Shown in pieces: positions 44,291-53,940 of a stretch of 64,000 nt of DNA (position 1 is the first letter of the stretch; every line of letters begins with the position of its first letter). The stretch spans positions 1 through 64,000 of the forward strand of contig CBDUQI010000005.1 of the NCBI GenBank assembly GCA_965369325.1, given 5' to 3'. The notes below the pieces were generated by a model, which saw nothing but the letters and a program-made list of their open reading frames with translations, was not told where the DNA came from and did not search any database. Both the position numbers and the translations under genes were made by a program. The stretch comes from CBDUQI01 sp965369325. Its GTDB lineage: Bacteria; Pseudomonadota; Gammaproteobacteria; Steroidobacterales; JBCBZW01.

Positions 44291-45667
44291 TTAACTGTTG
44301 CTGCTGCCGGGCTCTAGCACCTGCGCCAGCGCGGTCGCGAAGTCCGCAATGTCTTGCGTGGTTTTGGTTTCGGTGGCACAGACCAACAGGCAATTGCCGA
44401 GCGCCGGGTAATCCGCGCTCAGATCGTAGCCACCCGCGATACCATGCACTTTCGCCAATGTCCTCAGCACCGGCCCGACGGGCACGGGCAAGCGCAATAC
44501 GGCCTCATGGAAGCGTGCCCCCGTGAATACCAGCTCGACGCCGTTGCAGCCGCTGAGCGCGTCGATCAGCTCGCCCGTGCGTGCGTGGCTTTCACCCGCA
44601 ACACGCGCTAACCCCTCATCGCCAAGCAAGGCCATGTGGATGGTGGCCGCCGTCACCGCCAACCCCTGATTCGTACAAATATTTGAGGTCGCCTTCGAGC
44701 GACGGATATGTTGCTCGCGCGCCTGCAGTGTCAGCACCAGCCCCGGTTCACCGTCAGCGTCCAGCGTACGTCCCACCACCCGTCCGGGGAGCTGGCGCAT
44801 CAGTGCCTTCTTGCAGGCCATGTAGCCAAAGTAAGGGCCGCCTGAGCTGAGTGGGACGCCAAGCGGCTGGCCCTCGCCACAGGCGATATCCGCGCCCTGC
44901 TCGCCCCATTCACCCGGTGCCTGAAGCAGCGCCAATGAGGTGGGATTGGCCACCGCCACGACCAGCGCGCCACGGGCATGGGCCCAGTCGGTCAAGGCGT
45001 CCACCTGCTCCAGCTGCCCGAAGAAGTTGGGCTGCTGAATCACCACCGCAACAAACTCCTCTTCCGCCAGCGCATCCAGCACTGAGTGATCCACTACACC
45101 CGCCGTTGGGTCCAGCGCCAGCGGCACCAGTTCCACCTGCTGGTTAAAGGTAATCGCTCGACTGACTTCGCGATAACGCGGATGCACACTCTGCGCCACC
45201 AGCACGCGGCGTGAGCGCGACTTTCGGTTGCCGCGAATGGCCATCAGGATCGCCTCGGCGAGGCCGGAAGCCCCGTCGTAAAGCGACGCATTACTCACGT
45301 CCAGACCCGTGAGCCCGCAGATCATGCTCTGGTACTCGTAGATCACCTGCAAAGTGCCCTGACTGGCTTCGGCCTGATACGGGGTATACGCGGAGTAAAA
45401 CTCCCCGCGTGTGGCCAGCTGCCACACCGCAGCGGGAATATGATGCTCGTACGCGCCCGCCCCGATAAAATTGGCCGGCAGGCCATCGCGATCGGCGCGC
45501 TCCAACATGAGACGCGTCACCTGCGCCTCGGTCATCTGCTCAGGCACCTGCAACGGGCCGCAGCGCAGGCTGGCCGGAATCTCATCGAAGAGATCTTCAG
45601 TACTCTCAACACCGATGGCACGCAGCATCGCGGCCGTGTCAGCATCGGTATGCGGGATAAACGGCAT
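44291..45667 (-). CDS. gcvPA: Glycine dehydrogenase (decarboxylating) subunit 1
   Basis: A 458-residue PLP-less half of the split P-protein, with typical segments MPFIPHTDADTAAML at the N-terminus, GAGAYEHHIPAAV and YTPYQAEASQGTLQ. It forms an alpha2-beta2 enzyme with GcvPB. CGGAG precedes ATG 45667. It starts 16 bases after gcvH and is followed by tpx. Confidence 0.96.
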   Translation of the reverse strand: MPFIPHTDADTAAMLRAIGVESTEDLFDEIPASLRCGPLQVPEQMTEAQVTRLMLERADRDGLPANFIGAGAYEHHIPAAVWQLATRGEFYSAYTPYQAEASQGTLQVIYEYQSMICGLTGLDVSNASLYDGASGLAEAILMAIRGNRKSRSRRVLVAQSVHPRYREVSRAITFNQQVELVPLALDPTAGVVDHSVLDALAEEEFVAVVIQQPNFFGQLEQVDALTDWAHARGALVVAVANPTSLALLQAPGEWGEQGADIACGEGQPLGVPLSSGGPYFGYMACKKALMRQLPGRVVGRTLDADGEPGLVLTLQAREQHIRRSKATSNICTNQGLAVTAATIHMALLGDEGLARVAGESHARTGELIDALSGCNGVELVFTGARFHEAVLRLPVPVGPVLRTLAKVHGIAGGYDLSADYPALGNCLLVCATETKTTQDIADFATALAQVLEPGSSNS

Positions 45668-45683
45668 CTAGATTACTCCGAGG

Positions 45684-46070
45684 TCATTCTTCCAGAGTTG
45701 CCGCGTAGGCGGCAGCGTCGAACAACGTGCCCAGCGCGCTGGGATCATCAAGCTGTATGCGTACCAGCCAGCCATCCGCGTACGGTTGGGAGTTGACCAG
45801 TTCGGGGGCATCTTCCAACGCGGCGTTGGCCTCCAGTACCTCTCCGGCCAGGGGCGAGTACACGTCAGAGGCAGCTTTCACCGATTCCACTACAGCCAAC
45901 TGCTCGCCTGGCTGCATGGTGCGCCCTGCTTCGGGCAACTCGACGAACACCAACTCGCCCAGGCTGTGCTGCGCGTGATCGGTAATCCCGATCACCGCGC
46001 TGCCATCTTCCTGCAGCCGTACCCACTCGTGGGTCTGCGTGTACTTCAGATCTTCCGGTAACTCGCTCAC
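45684..46070 (-). CDS. gcvH: Glycine cleavage system H protein
   Basis: A 128-residue lipoyl carrier shuttling aminomethyl between the P, T and L proteins. The lipoylated Lys is in VVESVKAASDVYSPLAGEV (near residue 64). The start is GTG 46070 behind GGAGGG. Second gene of the glycine operon, 92 bases after gcvT. Confidence 0.97.
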   Translation of the reverse strand: MSELPEDLKYTQTHEWVRLQEDGSAVIGITDHAQHSLGELVFVELPEAGRTMQPGEQLAVVESVKAASDVYSPLAGEVLEANAALEDAPELVNSQPYADGWLVRIQLDDPSALGTLFDAAAYAATLEE

Positions 46071-46162
46071 TTCACGATCCCTCCATATCCATATCGCTAA
46101 TCACTTGCTTTGTTCGCCGGCGCGAGCCGGCCACCACGCGCCTGTGCGCGCGTTAGTCTGCG

Positions 46163-47263
46163 TTAGTCCAGGGCAACGCGTACCTTCCCATGACGGACAA
46201 ACGGCGGGCGTACCACCCGCGCGTCCAGGCGCTTATTGCGGATTTGCACCTGCACCGCCTCACCGGCCTGCAGGGGCACCCGTGCCAGCGCGATGGCCTT
46301 GCCCATGGTGGGCGAGAATGTGCCGCTGGTGACCTCGCCTTCGCCGGCGCTGGTGTGCACCACCTGATGCGAACGCAGCACGCCGCGCCCGGCTAGCACC
46401 AGCCCTATCTGCTTGTGTTGGAGGCCGCGCTCAAGCTGTGCACTCAGCGCCTGTCGGCCGATAAAATCGCGTTCATCCCCAGCGCTCATCGCTACTGTCC
46501 ACTTGAGCCCAACCTCCAGCGGCGTACGCGACTCGTCCATATCCGTGCCGTACAGGCACATGCCCGCCTCCAGCCTCAGCGTGTCGCGCGCGCCCAGCCC
46601 GCAAGGCACCAGAGCGCCATCGGTCAGGGCCTGCCAGCAATCAGCAGCCCGCTCGGCGGGCAGGATAATCTCCCAGCCAGCCTCGCCGGTGTAGCCGGTG
46701 TGCGCGATAAAATACTCGCCGATGCTGGCGCTGGTAAATGGCTTAAGGCCAAGCGCGAGATCGGCTTGCTGGGGATCGCTGAACAGCGCCTTCGCAGCAC
46801 GTTCTCGAGCTTTCGGGCCCTGTACCGCAATCATGGCTAATTCCCGCCGCGCCTGTATCCGCACATCAAAGGGCTTGGCGTGCACATTCATCCAATCGAG
46901 CACTTTGGAACGCGTTGAGGCATTGGATACCACGCGGTATTGATGCTCGCCGCGGCGATAGACGATGAGATCGTCCAGCACGCCGCCGGATTCATTGAGC
47001 ATGCAGGAGTAAAGTGCCTGACCGTCCTTGGTAAGTTTGGCCGCATCGTTGGCCATCAGGTAGCGCAACAGCGCCAGTGCGCCAGCGCCTTGCAGGTCGC
47101 AAATGCTCATATGCGAGACATCAAACATGCCGCAATCCGAGCGCACCGCATGGTGCTCTTCAATTTGCGAACCGTAGTTAAGCGGCATATCCCAACCGCC
47201 AAAATCGACCATCGTCGCATCGGCATTTACGTGGCTGGCATACAGGGGTGTTTTTTCTGGCAT
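46163..47263 (-). CDS. gcvT: Aminomethyltransferase (glycine cleavage T protein)
   Basis: A 366-residue folate-binding enzyme that releases ammonia and makes methylene-tetrahydrofolate from aminomethyl-GcvH. Landmarks are MVDFGGWDMPLNYG, FDVSHMS, HTGYTGEAGWEI and LRLEAGMCLYG with the active Asp just after (GTDMDE). CGGAG lies 7 bases before ATG 47263. It is the first gene of the operon; the glycine riboswitch at 47372-47566 ends about 110 bases upstream. Confidence 0.97.
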   Translation of the reverse strand: MPEKTPLYASHVNADATMVDFGGWDMPLNYGSQIEEHHAVRSDCGMFDVSHMSICDLQGAGALALLRYLMANDAAKLTKDGQALYSCMLNESGGVLDDLIVYRRGEHQYRVVSNASTRSKVLDWMNVHAKPFDVRIQARRELAMIAVQGPKARERAAKALFSDPQQADLALGLKPFTSASIGEYFIAHTGYTGEAGWEIILPAERAADCWQALTDGALVPCGLGARDTLRLEAGMCLYGTDMDESRTPLEVGLKWTVAMSAGDERDFIGRQALSAQLERGLQHKQIGLVLAGRGVLRSHQVVHTSAGEGEVTSGTFSPTMGKAIALARVPLQAGEAVQVQIRNKRLDARVVRPPFVRHGKVRVALD

Positions 47264-47371
47264 CCCGGGCTCCGTGCAACATCGCCCGCGGATCAGATCA
47301 TCAGAAGTGCGCGGGGCGGCGCTTGCGTTTTAGTTAATTACGCGCCCGCCACGTGCGTGCACATGACGGCC

Positions 47372-47566
47372 TGCCCCTCTGTCCGGTTACCTGAGAGCGT
47401 CGGGATAGGTCCCAGCTCCTTCGGTGGGCCAATGTTGTTGGCCGCTCTCCAGAGTCGACTGGTATTCACGGTCCGGGTGCCTGAGCGTTTCCGGGTCGTT
47501 GCGCCTTCGGCGATCGCTGTGGGGCCAGCTCGGCGGCTGGCGTGCATTGCGATCTCTCCCGCGAAT
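47372..47566 (-). promoter_or_regulatory. Tandem glycine riboswitch upstream of gcvT
   Basis: Two consecutive aptamers are readable on the minus strand. The first has GGGAGAG, then GCCGAAGGCGCAA and CTCAGGCACCCGGACC. The second has GGAGAGCGG, then CCACCGAAGGAGC and CTCTCAGGTAACCGGACAGAG. These are the conserved cores of glycine-binding RNAs, and the short linker between them is as expected of cooperative pairs. It should switch on gcvT-gcvH-gcvPA-tpx-gcvPB when glycine is high. The expression platform must lie in the roughly 110-base leader down to 47263. Confidence 0.93.
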
Positions 47567-47787
47567 CGTTACGTCGATGGTCCGCATGATAGCGGCCTCG
47601 CGAGCCGCTGACCAGTGCTGCGCGCCTCGTGCCGGCCAGTCACCGTAAACAGCACGCGTCAGCGGCTGTTCGACTCAGCCTGTTGGCGCGGCGCAGCATG
47701 ATTGCCGCTTGAGACGCCTTAGCTCACAATGCGTCAAAACACGCACGCCGTATTTGCCTACCTGTCGACACATAGGAAACCGCCGTT

Positions 47788-49626
47788 ATGCCCACCACTC
47801 GCTTGCTGCCGCGGTGGCACCACTTACACCACATCGCCTTGTTGCTCGGCGTGCTTGTCGGCCTCGGCGAAACCGCCGTTGCTGGCCCGAATGAGGGGGC
47901 CAGCGCGCAGCTTGATCAACTGTTTGAGCAAGCCTGGGAAGCCGACCTGCGCCACCATCCCGTGCGCGCCTCAAACCTGGGGGACAAGCGCTACAACACG
48001 CAATGGGCCGATCTGTCACTGCCCGCGCTGGCCGCACAACACACCCACAATCAAAAGGTGCTGGAAGCGCTGCGCGAGATTGGACGGGATGCACTTCCTC
48101 CACCGCAACAGCTCAACTACGACCTGTTTGAACGCGAGTACATACGCCGTCTTGAGCGCTACCCACTGGACCTTCATTTGATCCCGATGAACCAGCGCGG
48201 CGGCGTACAGACGGCGGACGAGTTGCTTGAGCGCCTGCGCTTTGAGCAGGCGCAGGATTACCGTGACTGGATCGCACGACTGGAGGCGATGGGGACACGT
48301 ATCGACCAAACCATCGCTCTGATGCGCACCGGCATCACCCGCGGACAGGTTCCTCCCGAGGTGGTCTTCAAACGCATCCCAGCGCAGATTGCCGCGCAGA
48401 TTGTCTCCGCGCCCGACGCCAGCCCGTTTTATAAACCGTTCAAGGAATTCGCGGTGGCGCTGCCAGCGCAAGAGCAGACCCGCCTGCGCACGCGTGCGAA
48501 GCAAGCCATCTCAACAGTGGTGGTCCCCGCTTACCAGCGGCTGGCGCAATTCGTCGATGAGCACTACCTGCCAGCGTGCCGGCGCAGCGTCGGCCTCTCG
48601 GATACTCCCGGTGGCCGCACGGCGTACGAGACCTTGACCCGGCACTTCACCACTACCCAGTTGCATCCAGATGACATCCACCAAATTGGGCTGGATGAGG
48701 TGGCGCGCATCCGTGCTCAGATGCGCCAGATCATCGAGCAACTGGCCTTTGACGGGGATTTCGCGCAGTTTCTGCAGTTCCTGCGCACCGATCCGCAGTT
48801 CTATTTTGACAACCCTGAGGACCTACTGACCGCGTACCGCGCCACCGCCAAGCGCATCGATCCGGCGTTGGTGGAGCTGTTCGCGCGGCTGCCACGCACC
48901 CCGTACGGCGTGCGCCCCATTCCGGCGAACATCGCCCCGGACACAACGACCGCGTATTACATGCGCCCCGCGGCCGATGGCACCCGCCCCGGGTATTACT
49001 ACGTGAACCTGCACCTACCCGAAGTCAGGCCCAAATACGAAATTGAAGTACTAACGGTGCACGAAGCCATGCCGGGCCACCACCTGCAGATTGCCTTGTC
49101 GCAGGAGCTTGGCGAGCTGCCGGCATTCCGCCGCTACCTGGGCTTTACCGCGTTCGTAGAAGGCTGGGCCCTGTATTCGGAAAGCCTAGGCGAGGCGTTG
49201 GGACTGTATCGCGATCCGTACTCAAAGTTCGGACAACTTACCTATGAAATGTGGCGTGCGGTACGGCTGGTGGTCGACACCGGGCTGCACTACAAAAACT
49301 GGACCCGCCAGCGGGCGATTGACTACTTTGCCGCCAACACGGCCAAAACCCAGCACGATATCGTGAACGAAATCGACCGCTATATCGCCTGGCCTGGACA
49401 AGCGTTGGCCTACAAAATCGGCGAGCTAAAAATTAAGGAGTTGAGAGCCCGCGCGCAGAGCACGCTTGGGCAGCACTTTGACGTACGCATGTTTCACGAA
49501 GCCGTGCTTGGTGCGGGCGCCATCCCGCTGGACGTGCTGGAAGCTAACGTCGATCACTGGATACATACGCAGCAACAGGAACACCTCATGAAAGCGGAGC
49601 GAGCCCATGGCCGAGACGGCGAATGA
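47788..49626 (+). CDS. Exported DUF885-family metalloprotein (putative peptidase)
   Basis: A 612-residue protein with a signal peptide (HIALLLGVLVGLGETAVAG) and a mostly helical DUF885 body. The zinc motif HEAMPGHHLQ (near residue 430) and the downstream FVEGWALYSESLG Glu make it look like a gluzincin-type peptidase, but activity is known for few members. It is divergent from the glycine operon, so the 525-base gap 47264-47787 carries the riboswitch and both promoters. Its end overlaps the next gene by 20 bases. Confidence 0.88.
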   Translation: MPTTRLLPRWHHLHHIALLLGVLVGLGETAVAGPNEGASAQLDQLFEQAWEADLRHHPVRASNLGDKRYNTQWADLSLPALAAQHTHNQKVLEALREIGRDALPPPQQLNYDLFEREYIRRLERYPLDLHLIPMNQRGGVQTADELLERLRFEQAQDYRDWIARLEAMGTRIDQTIALMRTGITRGQVPPEVVFKRIPAQIAAQIVSAPDASPFYKPFKEFAVALPAQEQTRLRTRAKQAISTVVVPAYQRLAQFVDEHYLPACRRSVGLSDTPGGRTAYETLTRHFTTTQLHPDDIHQIGLDEVARIRAQMRQIIEQLAFDGDFAQFLQFLRTDPQFYFDNPEDLLTAYRATAKRIDPALVELFARLPRTPYGVRPIPANIAPDTTTAYYMRPAADGTRPGYYYVNLHLPEVRPKYEIEVLTVHEAMPGHHLQIALSQELGELPAFRRYLGFTAFVEGWALYSESLGEALGLYRDPYSKFGQLTYEMWRAVRLVVDTGLHYKNWTRQRAIDYFAANTAKTQHDIVNEIDRYIAWPGQALAYKIGELKIKELRARAQSTLGQHFDVRMFHEAVLGAGAIPLDVLEANVDHWIHTQQQEHLMKAERAHGRDGE

Positions 49627-49954
49627 TCTGATCGACAAACGCTGCCTCCCCTGCGAAGGGGAAGTGAATATCCTGCATCCGGACAGTGCCACTGAGCTGA
49701 TGGGCGCGTTGCACGAAAAATGGGCCATGAGCGAGGATGGCAAATACATCGCGCGTAACTTCTGGTTCAAGAATTTTACCGACACCATGGGTTTTGCGAA
49801 CGCCGTCGCGTGGATCGCGCACACCGAATCGCATCACCCGGGGATGCAGATCGGTTACCGTAATTGCCTGATCACCTACACCACCACGGCGCTGGGCGGG
49901 CTGTCGGAAAACGACTTCATCTGCGCGGCCAAGATTGACCGCCTACTGCCGTAG
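49607..49954 (+). CDS. Pterin-4a-carbinolamine dehydratase-like protein
   Basis: A 115-residue protein of the PCD/DCoH fold: NFWFKNFTDTMGFANAVAWIA, then ESHHPGMQIGY and GLSENDFICAAKID. Real dehydratases use three His; the HHP pair is present, but the third, normally in a THxxGLS context, is replaced (ITYTTTALGGLS has Thr there). It may be weakly active or a structural relative. No phenylalanine hydroxylase gene is near. GGAG lies 8 bases before ATG 49607, inside the end of the DUF885 gene, so translation is coupled. Confidence 0.85.
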   Translation: MAETANDLIDKRCLPCEGEVNILHPDSATELMGALHEKWAMSEDGKYIARNFWFKNFTDTMGFANAVAWIAHTESHHPGMQIGYRNCLITYTTTALGGLSENDFICAAKIDRLLP

Positions 49955-50032
49955 CCAACACATCGGCCTTTCCACATACACGGCGACTGGGTATCCTTGG
50001 CGGCCCGCGCCCATCGGCTGATTGAAACCTGC

Positions 50033-50899
50033 ATGCGACTGACACCAGAACAATTTCGCGCCCGCGACAACAAAGCCATCACGCTGCTTGGCATGTCGGG
50101 CGTAGGCAAGACACGTATTTCGGCCTTGCTCAACCGTAACCAGTGGTTCCACTATTCCGGCGACTACCGCATTGGTACGCGCTATCTGGATGAGGCCATT
50201 TTGGATAACATAAAACTGCAGGCCATGCAGGTACCGTTGCTGGCCGATCTGTTGCGCAGCGACTCTATCCATATCCAGAACAATATCTCGTTCAACAACC
50301 TCACGCCCCTGTCCAGCTTCTTAGGGATGCTGGGCGATCCGCAACGCGGCGGGCTGGCACTGGAGGAGTTCAAGCGACGGCAAGCATTGCACCGGTCCGG
50401 CGAGATCGCGGCGATGAAAGATGTGCCTGCGTTTATTGAGCGCGCGAGGCGCATCTACGGTTATCCCAACTTCATCAACGATGCCGGTGGCAGTCTGTGC
50501 GAGCTGGACGATGAGAGCGTGCTTGAGACGCTGGCCGAACACACCATCATCATCTACATTCGCGCCACTGCCGAAGACGAGGCTGCGCTGATCAGCCGGG
50601 CCGAGGTCAGGCCCAAACCGATGTTCTATCGGGCGGACTTTCTGGACACCCACCTGGCGCAGTACATGCAAGCACAGGCACACGAGTATGTGGCCGACGT
50701 CGACCCCAAAGCGTTCGTCCGCTGGATATTTCCTATTCTATTCCGCGCCCGTGTGCCGCGCTACGAAGCCATTGCCAAGCGCTACGGCTACACCATCTCC
50801 ACCCGGGAGCTGGCGCAGGTGCACAGCGGCGAACAGTTGCTGGGGCTGATCGGGCAGGCGCTAGCCGGCAACACCGGTCAACGATTGAGCGCAGGCTGA
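50033..50899 (+). CDS. P-loop NTPase of unknown role, coupled to metA
   Basis: A 288-residue protein with an N-terminal Walker A, LLGMSGVGKTRISALL (about residues 19-34), in a kinase-like P-loop fold; NFINDAGGSLCEL and HTIIIYIRATAEDE could be the second conserved strand region. I do not recognise a named family. The start ATG 50033 is chosen over an upstream TTG. Its stop overlaps the metA start (TGATG), so the two are made together; this suggests a regulatory or small-molecule-kinase role in methionine metabolism, but that is a guess. Confidence 0.75.
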   Translation: MRLTPEQFRARDNKAITLLGMSGVGKTRISALLNRNQWFHYSGDYRIGTRYLDEAILDNIKLQAMQVPLLADLLRSDSIHIQNNISFNNLTPLSSFLGMLGDPQRGGLALEEFKRRQALHRSGEIAAMKDVPAFIERARRIYGYPNFINDAGGSLCELDDESVLETLAEHTIIIYIRATAEDEAALISRAEVRPKPMFYRADFLDTHLAQYMQAQAHEYVADVDPKAFVRWIFPILFRARVPRYEAIAKRYGYTISTRELAQVHSGEQLLGLIGQALAGNTGQRLSAG

Positions 50900-52005
50900 T
50901 GCCGCTGGTCGCCCACAACACGCTGCCCGCCTTCTCTCGCTTGCGCCAAGAAGGCGCCAATGTGCTCGACGCCGACGACGCCCGACGCCAGGACATTCGC
51001 GAGCTGCATATCGGGCTGCTTAATATGATGCCGGATGCCGTACTTAGCGCCACTGAGCGGCAGTTCTTCCGGCTGGTGGGCGCCAGTAACCAGATTGCAC
51101 AGATCTACATGCATCCCTTCTCCCTGCCAGAACTTAACCGGGGTGAGGCCGCCCGCGCGCATGTTGAGCGCTACTACGAGCCGTTTGAGCAACTTCGTGC
51201 CGACGGCCTCGATGCATTGATCATCACCGGCGCAAATGTGATTGGCGCCGATCTTAGTGAGGAGCCGTTTTGGCAACCGCTAATGCAGATCACTGACTGG
51301 GCGCTGCAACAAACCACCTCCGTACTTTGCTCCTGCCTCGCCACCCATTCGGTGGTGCAGTTTCGCCACGCACTGGCACGTCAGCCGCTGGGCTTTAAGC
51401 GTTGGGGGGTGTATGAGCACCGCCTCGTGCAGCGGGATCATCCGCTGGTGGAGGGCGTGAATACACGGTTTGATGTGCCGCACTCGCGTTACAACGACGT
51501 GAGTGCCGAGCAGATGAGGCAGGCCGGACTACAGGTGCTTGCCCAAAGCGAGGAGGCCGGCGTGCACTTGGCCACCAGCGCCGACGGAATACGCACAGTA
51601 TTTATGCAAGGCCACCCGGAGTACGACGACTTCAGTCTGCTCAAAGAATACAAGCGCGAGGTCGATAACTGGTACCACGGGCGACGCCCGGACTATCCGC
51701 CTTTTCCGCAGCACTACCTAAACGCGCGCTTACAGGCGATTTTAAACGAGCACCGGACACAGGTTATCGCCCACCAGCGCAGCGGACATGACGCGCCCGC
51801 CTTCCCCGAGGCCACCATCATGAAAGCACTGGACAACACCTGGACCGACACCGGCAAGGCCATCATCAACAACTGGATAGGTTTGGTGTATCGGGTCACC
51901 GATGTGGACCGGCACACCCCATTCATGCCGGGAGTATCCGCGGATGACCCGATTGGTCTGCTCGCCAACCGGCAATCAGCTGGCGATAAAACGGCGGTAT
52001 CTTAA
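50899..52005 (+). CDS. metA: Homoserine O-succinyltransferase (MetA family)
   Basis: A 368-residue class-I-glutaminase-fold transferase that activates homoserine for methionine synthesis. The nucleophile is Cys146 in SVLCSCLATHSVV; the His and Glu of the triad are in MQGHPEYDD; VYEHRL and PHSRYND match the family. Acetyl- versus succinyl-CoA use cannot be told with certainty, since single residues switch it. The C-terminus is longer than in E. coli. It is coupled to the P-loop gene by TGATG and converges on the DUF3604 gene, the stop codons overlapping as TTAA. Confidence 0.88.
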   Translation: MPLVAHNTLPAFSRLRQEGANVLDADDARRQDIRELHIGLLNMMPDAVLSATERQFFRLVGASNQIAQIYMHPFSLPELNRGEAARAHVERYYEPFEQLRADGLDALIITGANVIGADLSEEPFWQPLMQITDWALQQTTSVLCSCLATHSVVQFRHALARQPLGFKRWGVYEHRLVQRDHPLVEGVNTRFDVPHSRYNDVSAEQMRQAGLQVLAQSEEAGVHLATSADGIRTVFMQGHPEYDDFSLLKEYKREVDNWYHGRRPDYPPFPQHYLNARLQAILNEHRTQVIAHQRSGHDAPAFPEATIMKALDNTWTDTGKAIINNWIGLVYRVTDVDRHTPFMPGVSADDPIGLLANRQSAGDKTAVS

Positions 52006-53804
52006 GGGTCGATCCAGATGGGCGAACTCCACGCGCGCTCCTGAATCTGCTCCGGCAACGAGCCATCGCAGCAACGCTCGTAACCCTGCTCGATGCCGTC
52101 AGGGTCTGAGCAGTCGACAGCCCCAGCGGCGCAGTCATGGGTACTCCAGCGATCCACCGGCGCCTCTAACAGACGCGTGTAGTACACCGAGGCCTGACCG
52201 CTCTCGTAGCTTTTGTCTTCCCACAGCACGCAACCCTGGCCTACGCCCTCACTCTGCGGGGCACGGAAAATCGTCACCACCGATTCATCGGTACTGCCGT
52301 CGCTATTGAGCCATGCCTTAATCACCTGCACTTCGAGGATGCCCGCACTGGCCGGATCTCGCTGCATGCTGACCAGAAATTTCGGGTACTGCGCCCGTTG
52401 CCCAGACATAATGCCGCCCATCGCTGTGCCTTCGGCGTATCCCAGCGCAGCCATATTGGCCGTGCAATCGGACAGGGTGTAGTGCCAGCCACCGAAAAAC
52501 CGCAGTAGCGGGCGGGTACCGCTGGTCGCGTAGACCTCGCGCCGCGCCAACGCATCGAAAATCTCCTCCCGTGTGTTCTGACGCGCCCACACTGCGGTTA
52601 GCCCGCCCGGGTTTAGCGAGCCGCGCTGGAGGCGCTTTCTCGGCGTCGGATCCTGTGTGCCGGTGTGCCCCAGCCAACTGCCCTCATCGGTATTCCCACC
52701 CAACCCGGAATGGGCATCGGTCCCGGCCGTTAGGCCGAAACGGAACGGATTGACGCCCAGTTCGCTCTGCAGGCGCATCCCCTCGCGAAGGCCGAAGCGC
52801 GCAAACGAGCCGGCGGGCACAGCACCATCTGCGTCCTGCATCTGTTCGGTCTCCAGCAGCTCAAATCCGCAGTTCGAATCGTTGGGCGCCGCAAAGTCCG
52901 GGTGACACTCAGAGGCCCCCTTGTGCTGGAATATTTCTACCAGGCTTTCGAACCGTCCCTGGCGTATCAGGCTCTCGGTGGAGATCGCGAGGCCAGTCAT
53001 CTCGCGGGTGGAGAAGGCGTAGCCACGGCTGGTGTTCAATTGGTGCGGGATAGACAGCAGCTGGCAATCGCGGCCAGGCACGCATCTAGCATCCAGCGCC
53101 GCCCACAGAGCGCCAAGGGTGGGCGCCTGATACGCACTAACCGGTCTGGCGACCTCATCGCTGCGAAAAATAATATTGCGATGTCGGCGGGTGGCATCCT
53201 CCCGTTCATCCGTCGCGATCTGGCCCTGCGCGTCGTTCTCGCCGCCCACCAGCCCGGCACCTGGGACACGCGAATCCAAGCTGTATTCGTAACCGATCAG
53301 GGTAGTGAACTCACAGGCGTCATTGTTCAGGACTGCGGCTTTGCGGACACGCGCCCACATATTGTCGGCCTGCTCTGCGCACAGCTGCGGATCCAGCACG
53401 GGCTCGTCGTTCTTACACAGCGTGTTCGCGGGGACCAGATCGCCTGCGCGCATCGCCTCGCAAGCGGCGCTGTCGAACCCGGGCGAGCCCGGCGTCGAAC
53501 ACAGATTTACTTCACCCAGATACTCGCTGTGATCTGTGACCGCCAAAAAATCCAGCCGGTTTCGCCCCTCGACATAGGCATCGTCAGGGGTCGCGTCGAC
53601 GCCCAGGCCCAGGGCATCCTGCGAAAACGCGGTGTGCACATGCAGCTCGCCCCAATACGCATTACGTGTTTCCAGGAAGTCCGCGCATCGGGTCGGTGGA
53701 TCAACCCAGGCGTCCGCCTGCGGCAGATCCAATGCCTGATCCTGAGCGGCGGCGTTGAACGCCAGCGCGCCAACAAAGACGAGCGAGATGATTATTCTTG
53801 TCAT
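52002..53804 (-). CDS. Exported DUF3604 protein with PHP-like metal motifs
   Basis: A 600-residue protein with a signal peptide (LVFVGALAFNAAA) and metal-site motifs of the PHP superfamily: GELHVHTAFSQDA, LAVTDHSEYLGE and LTAGTDAHSG. Fourteen or so Cys residues suggest disulfides in the periplasm. PHP domains are phosphoesterases; the substrate here is unknown. It lies downstream of the PPIase gene on the same strand (136-base gap), and the two are often neighbours in marine gammaproteobacteria, so the isomerase may help it fold. Confidence 0.85.
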   Translation of the reverse strand: MTRIIISLVFVGALAFNAAAQDQALDLPQADAWVDPPTRCADFLETRNAYWGELHVHTAFSQDALGLGVDATPDDAYVEGRNRLDFLAVTDHSEYLGEVNLCSTPGSPGFDSAACEAMRAGDLVPANTLCKNDEPVLDPQLCAEQADNMWARVRKAAVLNNDACEFTTLIGYEYSLDSRVPGAGLVGGENDAQGQIATDEREDATRRHRNIIFRSDEVARPVSAYQAPTLGALWAALDARCVPGRDCQLLSIPHQLNTSRGYAFSTREMTGLAISTESLIRQGRFESLVEIFQHKGASECHPDFAAPNDSNCGFELLETEQMQDADGAVPAGSFARFGLREGMRLQSELGVNPFRFGLTAGTDAHSGLGGNTDEGSWLGHTGTQDPTPRKRLQRGSLNPGGLTAVWARQNTREEIFDALARREVYATSGTRPLLRFFGGWHYTLSDCTANMAALGYAEGTAMGGIMSGQRAQYPKFLVSMQRDPASAGILEVQVIKAWLNSDGSTDESVVTIFRAPQSEGVGQGCVLWEDKSYESGQASVYYTRLLEAPVDRWSTHDCAAGAVDCSDPDGIEQGYERCCDGSLPEQIQERAWSSPIWIDP

Positions 53805-53940
53805 TCCTCAGCCTTCAGGTTTGTTGTTGTTGCCGCGGGCGTGCGCTCACGTGCGGCTCTATCATCATGCGACAGCTGGGCCGCCGTCTCAAGCATCGCG
53901 CACCTGACGCGGGCGCGCTGCGGTGCGGCAGGCACGCTCG

